From assembly GCA_021323995.1 (NCBI GenBank), contig JAJPJY010000067.1, forward strand, positions 1 to 43,094: a stretch of 43,094 nt of DNA, written 5' to 3'. The DNA is from a bacterium (lineage in GTDB: Archaea; Thermoproteota; Bathyarchaeia; 40CM-2-53-6). Positions 36,738 through 43,094 of this stretch are shown here, piece after piece. The notes under the pieces are model-generated. The model searched no databases and had not been told where the DNA came from. It worked only from the letters and a program-made list of their open reading frames with translations. How positions within the stretch are numbered: the stretch's first letter is position 1; every line of letters starts with the position of its first letter. Position numbers and translations under genes: made by a program.

Positions 36738-37235
36738 TTAGAGTTGGCCGCCGCAGCCACCGCAGAACTTTGAGCCTTGCGCGCTGATCTGGCCGCACTT
36801 GGCACATCTGACGCCCATCGCTGCTGCCTGCATAGGCTGGGGCATTGGACCAGCAGGGGCCATCGCAGCGTATCCTGTCGCGAACGGAGTCTGATATCTT
36901 GCAATGTTCGACCGGATAATTCCGTATGCCTTTTCAGCGTCCGAATTGGGCAAGTCGGCTAAGTTCAGTGCTTCTCCACCCATCCTGAGCTGGCATTTGA
37001 CAGTGGACCTCATGAGACCCTTGTCCAAGATCGCGTTCGCAACGTCTGTGTAAGAGAAGTCGGTAAAGTCTCTCTTTAGACGAAGATCGTGTGGATGTCG
37101 AAGAATGATCCTCTCGTTAGTGAGAACAACCGAGTCCACATTGATCTTAGGATGATAGATCTTCTGCTGGATGAATAATTGTACCTGTTCGCCAGGACCG
37201 AGTATCCTTGCAATATCGGGAGGAACGTTACCCAT
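36738..37235 (-). CDS. PH-like domain protein with C-terminal zinc ribbon
   Basis: LGPGEQVQLFIQQKIYHPKINVDSVVLTNERIILRHPHDLRLKRDFTDFSYTDVANAIL; CAKCGQISAQGSKFCGGCGGQL. Confidence 0.75.
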   Translation of the reverse strand: MGNVPPDIARILGPGEQVQLFIQQKIYHPKINVDSVVLTNERIILRHPHDLRLKRDFTDFSYTDVANAILDKGLMRSTVKCQLRMGGEALNLADLPNSDAEKAYGIIRSNIARYQTPFATGYAAMAPAGPMPQPMQAAAMGVRCAKCGQISAQGSKFCGGCGGQL

Positions 37236-37309
37236 CTTGACGCACGACGATCAATCGATCATGAGGTGCAAATATGTGCGTTTAGTATCCTAAACGAAGG
37301 AAGAGCGGT

Positions 37310-37801
37310 TCAGACTTTCGCGACGACCTCATTCGGCAGCCCATCCTTTATGACCTCAACTTTTCCACCCTTCCACCTGTCTTCAATCCACTGGCCAGCA
37401 TAGTTTTCCTCCCTTGACACCCATTCCAGTTTTACAGCTCCAAGTTTCTTCATTAACGCTTTCACATTGTCACATAGCTGGCGGAGTCTCGTATCAGTCG
37501 CCTCATAGACGCCTTTGACCTGATTGACGATTAGAAGAGAGTCGGAGTAAACTTTGATCGGCTCAACCCCCTTCCGGGTCCCGGCAGCACCCAGCTCGGG
37601 CCATTTGGCCAGTATCATATTGAGAGCCTTGAGCAGCGCATAATATTCCGCCTCATTGTTAGTCCTATCCCCGATCTCCTCCCAGTGTAACTCGAATGAG
37701 GAAGTGGGTTTCTCCCTGAGAGCGACAACGATCTTCGCCTGGCGAGGAAGCGTTTTCTGCTGGTTTCCAAGACTCTGGCCATCGATATAGAACTCTGTCA
37801 T
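37310..37801 (-). CDS. RNase HI-like protein
   Basis: EFYIDGQSLGNQ, IGDRTNNEAEYYALLKAL, IKVYSDSLLIVNQVKG, LEWVSREENYAGQW. Confidence 0.8.
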   Translation of the reverse strand: MTEFYIDGQSLGNQQKTLPRQAKIVVALREKPTSSFELHWEEIGDRTNNEAEYYALLKALNMILAKWPELGAAGTRKGVEPIKVYSDSLLIVNQVKGVYEATDTRLRQLCDNVKALMKKLGAVKLEWVSREENYAGQWIEDRWKGGKVEVIKDGLPNEVVAKV

Positions 37802-37974
37802 CTTTGTTGATCCTGACTGACCATCCGAGAGCCAATGTCATAACGGGAGTTATATCCGCTTCTCTCAAGACGAGATTAGGAAATGCTGGACCTAAAACAA
37901 CACCCAACCTACTCGAAGCAACTGTGCAAGCCCGATCATACTTTAAATGACTGAAACTCTTCGAGTCGAACAGT

Positions 37975-38091
37975 GCGGCCGTGGTCTAGCCTGGTCTATG
38001 ATATCAGCCTGCCAATGCAGCGTTTAGCAGAACGCTGACGACCCGGGAAGCCGCTCAGCGCGGCTCGGGAATTCAAATCCCGGCGGCCGCA
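37975..38091 (+). tRNA. tRNA-Gly(GCC), two introns (37/38 and T-arm 53/54)
   Basis: Acceptor GCGGCCG/CGGCCGC, anticodon arm TCAGC-CTGCCAC-GCTGA, T-arm CCGGG-TTCAAAT-CCCGG. Introns ATGCAGCGTTTAGCAGAA (38015-38032) and AAGCCGCTCAGCGCGGCTCGGGAA (38048-38071), both with BHB-like folds. CCA encoded at 38092-38094; TATA-like TTTAAA about 30 nt upstream. Confidence 0.95.
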
Positions 38092-38123
38092 CCATGATCA
38101 CTCGTTCGATGAAACTAGTGCGA

Positions 38124-38918
38124 CTAGAATGTTGATCTGATCATTCCACCGTCGATTGGGATCATTGCACCGTTTATGTAGCCAGCCAAATCACTGGCCA
38201 AGAACGCTGTCAGATAGCCAACCTCTTCGACGGTCCCATACCTGCCAATAGGTACTTCGACAAGAGCCCGCTTCATTGCGTCCTCAACCTTGGCTCCAGT
38301 TCGTCTCGAAACATCGAGTGCGATCTCTCTCTGCCTGTCGGTCAGAATGTGACCCTGCATTATTCCGTTTGAGGTGATCCCTTTGGGGCCATATTCGGTT
38401 GCTAGGGATTTTGACAGCCCTGCAACGCTTAGCCTCGCGGTGTCCGAAAGCAGCAGGTTTCCGATAGGCTGTCGTAGAGTCGTCGAGGTTATGAAAATGA
38501 GCCTCCCCCAGTGGTTCTGCACCATCTCAGGTAGGACTCCTTTCGCCAATCGCGTAGCGCTCAAGAGTAGCAGCTTGACTCCATCCTCCCAATCCTCATC
38601 GCTCAGATCCGCAAAGGTTCCCGGCTTGGGTGGTCCCGTATTGTAAGCTAGTATGTCGATTCTTCCTATCTTTTGTCGCGCCGATTCGAGTAGTCGCTCA
38701 ATGTCATCCTTGATGGTTAGGTTTGCGCTGATCCCATAGACTTCTCTATTTCCCGTTTGGTCCACGATCTTCTCAGTCGCCTGTTGGATTGAGTTCGGGT
38801 CCCGCGACGAAATTATGACCTTACAGCCTTCGGAAGCGAGCACTCTTGCCACTCCAAAGCCGATTCCCTTGCTCGCGGCCGTCACGACTGCGCCTTTACC
38901 CTTTAGACCAAGTTCCAA
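38124..38918 (-). CDS. SDR family oxidoreductase
   Basis: GKGAVVTAASKGIGFGVARVLASEGCKVIISSRD, LAYNTGPPKPG, YINGAMIPIDGGM. Confidence 0.92.
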   Translation of the reverse strand: MELGLKGKGAVVTAASKGIGFGVARVLASEGCKVIISSRDPNSIQQATEKIVDQTGNREVYGISANLTIKDDIERLLESARQKIGRIDILAYNTGPPKPGTFADLSDEDWEDGVKLLLLSATRLAKGVLPEMVQNHWGRLIFITSTTLRQPIGNLLLSDTARLSVAGLSKSLATEYGPKGITSNGIMQGHILTDRQREIALDVSRRTGAKVEDAMKRALVEVPIGRYGTVEEVGYLTAFLASDLAGYINGAMIPIDGGMIRSTF

Positions 38919-39002
38919 TCCTAGTTCTCTCCGCTCTTGTTACGAGATTGCTGAAAAACGTGTCTGGGAACAACCATATAATCAACAGGGAGGTCTAGTT
39001 GT

Positions 39003-40055
39003 TTGATCGTGTCGAATCCTCTCATTCTTCATCACGAGAGGCTGGGGGCCCAGCTTGACTCATCTAGCTATCCGGTCAGCTTTTCAGACCCGGCCGATGA
39101 GTATTGGACCATCAAGAAGACCGCTGGGATCGCGGACATTTCGAGCTCAGGCCGTCTTATCTTGACGGGAAAGGATCGCGTAACATTCCTCAATGGGCTC
39201 CTCACTAATGATGTGACACAGGTTAAGGAAGATGGAGGTCAACACACTGCACTTCTCAGCCCTAAGGCCCGAGTTCTTGCAGACCTCTACCTCTATGGAC
39301 TTGCCGATGAAATACTCATCGACACCGGTAGCTCTCCAGCCGGCAAAGTTCAGGAAGAACTCGAACGGTTCGTTATTACAGAAGACGTCAAAATACGAAA
39401 TGCCACATCAGAACTGGTCCATCTGACTATACAAGGGCCAGAGTCGGCTCGCGCGATCAAGGAGACATTGAGAGTCGCTGTAGAAGATCTCAAACCTCTA
39501 CATCACAAGAGCCTCGGACCCAGCATCATTATCTCTAGAGACAGAACCGGACAGGGAGGATACGACATTATCTTGCCAAACCAAGAGGCGGAGGCTGTTT
39601 GGCAGGGCTTCCTGTTAAACACGGGAGATTTCGGAATCAAACCAATTGGCAGTAAGGCCATGGAGATATTGCGCCTGGAAGCAGGCTACCCGAAGTATGG
39701 AGCCGACATTGACCAGGACATGATTGTCTTGGAAGCGGGATTCAAAGACGGAATCAGTTTCACAAAGGGATGCTACATGGGCCAAGAAGTTGTCGCCAGA
39801 GCAACTCACATAGGCAGAGTGAACAAGCAACTGGTTAAGCTAGAGATAGAGTCACCGGACCCACCATCAACACGATCGAAGCTGAAGAGCGAGGGTGTCG
39901 ATGTTGGTTTCGTCACGAGTGCTGCCTTCTCGCCGGGTCTTGGAAAGGTCGTAAGCTTAGGATATGCGAATAGGGACCATGCAAAGGAGGGAACTAAGCT
40001 GACAGTTGAGAGTTCGAATAACCAGTTTCCTGCCCGCATCACTAAGGTGATCTAG
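39003..40055 (+). CDS. aminomethyltransferase (GcvT)/YgfZ-like folate-binding protein
   Basis: AGIADISSSGRLILTGKDRVTFLNGLLTNDV, GGYDIILPNQEAEAVW, RLEAGYPKYGADID, FTKGCYMGQEVVARATHIGRVNKQLV. Confidence 0.88.
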   Translation: MIVSNPLILHHERLGAQLDSSSYPVSFSDPADEYWTIKKTAGIADISSSGRLILTGKDRVTFLNGLLTNDVTQVKEDGGQHTALLSPKARVLADLYLYGLADEILIDTGSSPAGKVQEELERFVITEDVKIRNATSELVHLTIQGPESARAIKETLRVAVEDLKPLHHKSLGPSIIISRDRTGQGGYDIILPNQEAEAVWQGFLLNTGDFGIKPIGSKAMEILRLEAGYPKYGADIDQDMIVLEAGFKDGISFTKGCYMGQEVVARATHIGRVNKQLVKLEIESPDPPSTRSKLKSEGVDVGFVTSAAFSPGLGKVVSLGYANRDHAKEGTKLTVESSNNQFPARITKVI

Positions 40056-40765
40056 TTCTTGACTGTTTGGAAGCAGCCGGAGTGCCATGCTTCCAATCGC
40101 GAATCCTCTGACCTTCGAAGCACGATTTTCTGAGTATCAAATGAAATGCTCTTCTGACACCCCCTACAGAAGCTCCCGGCCAGCTGTGGGCCTCTGCTGA
40201 AAGTAGTCCGCATGGTCTCCGATTCTTTGTTCAGCTGTTGCCTCTTGAGGTCAATGTAGGTTCTGAACTCTACGATTTCAGTATTCTTCGGATTGACTTG
40301 CAACAGCTCGTTGACTGATTCTTCAGCGTCGGTGAGAGCCGAAACGATCTCTTGGAACTTGCTCAGCATTCGACTGGTCATTGCTCCATCAATCATGAGC
40401 GCTCCATTACCGATCGACTGGATCACTTTGGGATATGAGCTAAGCTCGTTACTCATGGCGTCAGCTATCTTGTAGCCGAAATACGCTTTCAGAAATAGAA
40501 GACCCTCAGAGGCGGGATGGGCGTCCAACCCATTAGTGACAATCTCCAAAGCAGAGGGAAAGTTAGAGTTCTGGGCTTCTACTAATGCCGGATCCGCAAA
40601 ATGCCTCTTCTCCTCTGGCGTGCACTTCAACGGCGCGTTGAATGCCATATCGACAGGGTCCAAGGGACCAATCGACCTACTCACGCCTCCATCGAAAAAA
40701 TAGCTTCCGTGCCCATCGGATAATCCGGGAAGTACTACGAATACACGTGGAGTCTCCACTAACAA
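40052..40765 (-). CDS. hypothetical protein with C-terminal Cys motif
   Basis: ORF with FCRGCQKSISFDTQKIVLRRSEDSRLEAWHSGC (C..C...H..C); convergent with the GcvT-like gene. Start uncertain. Confidence 0.6.
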   Translation of the reverse strand: MLVETPRVFVVLPGLSDGHGSYFFDGGVSRSIGPLDPVDMAFNAPLKCTPEEKRHFADPALVEAQNSNFPSALEIVTNGLDAHPASEGLLFLKAYFGYKIADAMSNELSSYPKVIQSIGNGALMIDGAMTSRMLSKFQEIVSALTDAEESVNELLQVNPKNTEIVEFRTYIDLKRQQLNKESETMRTTFSRGPQLAGSFCRGCQKSISFDTQKIVLRRSEDSRLEAWHSGCFQTVKN

Positions 40766-40925
40766 TCGGCTTATCGATCAACGCTAGGATATTCTGATTG
40801 AAATATCTATTCAAAGACAGACTTAGCTTCTGCCCATGCAGGCGCCCTGAGAGGAATAGTAAACAGAGCCCGGTCTCAGCTATGAAGGGTCCAGATCGCT
40901 TTCAGCTTTGCCGACGTGCCCAATA

Positions 40926-41309
40926 TTATTGGGCGTCTCGGAACTTTTGTTCCAAGGTCTTCAGCTCGCCATGCTCTTTTACGCGGATCTTTACATCCAT
41001 ATTGAAAACGAGTCCGACTCGTCTGAGAAAAGAATACAGTTCCTCCCCGGACAGCGGCCCCTTTAGTCTCCCAGAATCAATCAGACCTGCAAGGGTATCC
41101 TCGACCTGACCAACTTCTTTCGGGTAATATCGTCTCGCAGTCTCCAATACTTCTTCTCCTCTTCCTGCAAGGATTCTCCGAACAGTCTCGCGTGGACTGA
41201 TCTTCGGCGTCTGAGGTTGCGGCGGAAGGGTCTTCTCCTGCGAACGGATCATTTTCTTCCGAAGCTCTAGAGCCTTCCTCTGACGTAGAATCTCGATCTC
41301 GGAAGACAT
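40926..41309 (-). CDS. hypothetical protein, 127 aa
   Basis: MSSEIEILRQRKALELRKKMI...; highly charged; downstream of and co-directional with nep1. Confidence 0.7.
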   Translation of the reverse strand: MSSEIEILRQRKALELRKKMIRSQEKTLPPQPQTPKISPRETVRRILAGRGEEVLETARRYYPKEVGQVEDTLAGLIDSGRLKGPLSGEELYSFLRRVGLVFNMDVKIRVKEHGELKTLEQKFRDAQ

Positions 41310-41359
41310 TGCTCTATGCGGTCGAAGATAGCCAAGGCGTCTACATAAGGGCTGGTTTT

Positions 41360-42049
41360 CTAGAATCTCTTCAAACCAATACTCTTCTCATAATCGTATA
41401 CTGTTCTTCCGACGACCGTCCACGCTTCCAACCGTCTCTTGTCAATACGGTATCTATTGGAAGAAAGGTCGATCGTATTTCGGCAAAAGTGTCCACTCGG
41501 AAACCCTCCGACTAAGACTACAGGTTTTCTCGCGCTGCCCAATTCTTCCATGACCGTTTCCATAGGTTTCGGAGCTCCTTGAGTTGTCAGTGTCGCAATT
41601 TGATCAGCGGATAATTCATCCATTAGTTTCTGCAAGGACTGCTTTTTCAGTGACAATAGTGGTGTCCCGCTTGAAGGGACGACTCGTTGCTTGTACAACT
41701 GTTCAAGAAGCGAAGTGAACCTGTCAGTATTTCTTGGCAGCCTTGCATGAGGGTTGACGGTGATAACATGATCGTCCCGAGTGTGAACATAGCATTGGAG
41801 ATCGCCATCGATGTTTAGCGGCGATCCGAGTGCTAGTAGAAGCGAAAAGTGGGCAATATCAGGCCGGCCTCTTCCGACGCCTGCCTTCTCCAATCGGAGG
41901 ATGGCAGAGTGATGATAGCTCTGATCAAGAATCAGCTCGTTAGGGTCCGTCTGCTTCCTCCGGGCAGATCCGGTCACGCTTGGATGGCCAGCGATTTCAT
42001 TAGGCACCAGCTCTATCGACGATTCGGCAAGGACTAGAGTCAGAACCAA
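41360..42049 (-). CDS. nep1: rRNA small subunit pseudouridine methyltransferase Nep1 (Emg1)
   Basis: TTG start; VLAESSIELVP, GRGRPDIAHFSLLLALGSPLN, HTRDDHVITVNPHARLPRNTDRF, VLVGGFPSGHF. Confidence 0.93.
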   Translation of the reverse strand: MVLTLVLAESSIELVPNEIAGHPSVTGSARRKQTDPNELILDQSYHHSAILRLEKAGVGRGRPDIAHFSLLLALGSPLNIDGDLQCYVHTRDDHVITVNPHARLPRNTDRFTSLLEQLYKQRVVPSSGTPLLSLKKQSLQKLMDELSADQIATLTTQGAPKPMETVMEELGSARKPVVLVGGFPSGHFCRNTIDLSSNRYRIDKRRLEAWTVVGRTVYDYEKSIGLKRF

Positions 42050-42086
42050 TGATTCCCACTCGATCGGACTGCTCCCAGCTCAGGTT

Positions 42087-42518
42087 ATGAGCTTCATGGG
42101 ACGCCCAACCGCTCGACGAAACTATGGCAAGACACGGTCCGCCGTTGCGACGATAGCACGAGAGAGGATTGAGATCCTCATAGCACAAGCGAAAGAGATG
42201 GCCGAGACAGACAAGAAGTTGTCTCGGCGGTATGTGGATCTTGCCCGAAGGATCTCTGAACGGACGAAGGTTAGGATACCAAGCGAGCTGAAGAAGTATC
42301 TATGCAAGGGATGTGCAATAGCCCTGGTACCAGGGCGAAACGCTAGAATCCGGCTGTACGCGCACAATTCTGGAATCGTCATAACATGCTTGGAGTGCGG
42401 GACGATGAAGCGATTCCCTGTTAAACCTAGAAGAGGCTCTCCGGCGCTTCAGCATGCGATTAAGCCTTATATCGCTCAGACCGAGCCGTTCTCGAAGAAA
42501 AATTCCACCAACGATTGA
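42087..42518 (+). CDS. rnp4: RNase P protein component 4 (Rpp21/Rpr2)
   Basis: RRYVDLARRISERTKVRIPSELKKYLCKGCAIALVPGRNARIRLYAHNSGIVITCLECGTMKRFP. Confidence 0.92.
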   Translation: MSFMGRPTARRNYGKTRSAVATIARERIEILIAQAKEMAETDKKLSRRYVDLARRISERTKVRIPSELKKYLCKGCAIALVPGRNARIRLYAHNSGIVITCLECGTMKRFPVKPRRGSPALQHAIKPYIAQTEPFSKKNSTND

Positions 42519-42529
42519 GGACGTGTTAG

Positions 42530-42982
42530 TTGCCAACAGCATTTGAGGTTCCAGCAAACGAACTCATTGACCGGCTAGCCAGGCATCTGAAAGAAAACGT
42601 CTCAGAGATCTCACCGCCCACCTGGTCCGAGTTCGCCAAGACCGGTGCTCACAAGGAGCGACCCCCACAAGACCCCGACTGGTGGTACATGAGATGCGCC
42701 TCGCTTCTGCGGAAACTGTACGTGCACGGATCAGTAGGAGTGTCTCGCCTCCGAGTCCAATATGGAGGCAATGTCGGAAAAGGCAACTGGCCAGAACACC
42801 ACGTCGACGCAGGAGGCTCAGCTATCCGAGAGCCTCTCCAGCAGCTGCAGAAGGCTGACCTCGTCGCAATTGATGGCAAGAAAGGACGAAAGCTGACGAG
42901 ACAAGGCATCACATTGTTGAACAAGACAGCGGCAGAGGTCGCGAAAGAGTTGAAGGCTAGGCCCAGAGAGGCCGCGAGCTGA
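42530..42982 (+). CDS. rps19e: 30S ribosomal protein S19e
   Basis: PPQDPDWWYMRCASLLRKLYVHGSVGVSRLRVQYGG...HHVDAGGSAIREPLQQLQKADLV...GRKLTRQGITLLNKTA. Confidence 0.96.
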   Translation: MPTAFEVPANELIDRLARHLKENVSEISPPTWSEFAKTGAHKERPPQDPDWWYMRCASLLRKLYVHGSVGVSRLRVQYGGNVGKGNWPEHHVDAGGSAIREPLQQLQKADLVAIDGKKGRKLTRQGITLLNKTAAEVAKELKARPREAAS

Positions 42983-43094
42983 TGTCCGAGGAAGACTATT
43001 CTGACGAAGAGCTAGAAGCCCTGCGCCGCCGCAGACTTGCCGAGATGCAGAGGGCCGCTGGAGACGACCAACGACGATCCCAAGCACAACAACA
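42982..43094 (+). CDS. PDCD5/TFAR19-type DNA-binding protein (5' part, truncated by window end)
   Basis: ATG overlaps the S19e stop (TGATG); MSEEDYSDEELEALRRRRLAEMQRAAGDDQRRSQAQQ..., typical PDCD5 N-terminus; conserved S19e-PDCD5 order. Confidence 0.88.
   Translation, partial: MSEEDYSDEELEALRRRRLAEMQRAAGDDQRRSQAQQ

Noticed and set aside
1-43094. CRISPR arrays, IS elements, integrases, restriction or toxin-antitoxin systems
   Set aside because: No regularly spaced repeats, transposase/recombinase motifs or defence-gene signatures were seen in the translated ORFs.

Overview
This is a gene-dense archaeal chromosomal window. Archaeal markers are TBP, L37e, S19e, PDCD5, Nep1 and the RNase P Rpp21-type subunit. 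Short leaders, TATA-like boxes and TTG/GTG starts fit that assignment. The lineage cannot be fixed from the sequence alone; a Thaumarchaeota/TACK-like archaeon is my guess. Main content: a 5' cluster of uncharacterised envelope-type proteins; an ABC-2 exporter; AlaX; a DhnA/LsrF-type aldolase; a homogentisate (tyrosine) catabolic operon (hpd-fah-hmgA) with an Fe-ADH and proline dehydrogenase; a LarA homolog; MFS transporters; TBP; ThiL; a flippase; an HDAC-family deacetylase; an ALDH; RNase HI; a GcvT/YgfZ-like protein; and a ribosome-biogenesis cluster at the 3' end. No CRISPR array, IS element or prophage was seen. The most notable signal is that all six tRNA genes (Thr-CGT, Arg-TCT, Val-GAC, Ala-GGC, Phe-GAA, Gly-GCC) are interrupted. 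They carry about 12 very short introns (13-24 nt), most at non-canonical positions (D-loop, variable loop, T-arm). Ten of the 12 fold into bulge-helix-bulge (BHB)-type motifs by eye, one of them with a central-helix mismatch. tRNA-Ala and tRNA-Phe appear to have three introns each. Two variable-loop introns in different tRNAs look alike, suggesting intron spread between tRNA genes. All six tRNA genes encode the 3' CCA.
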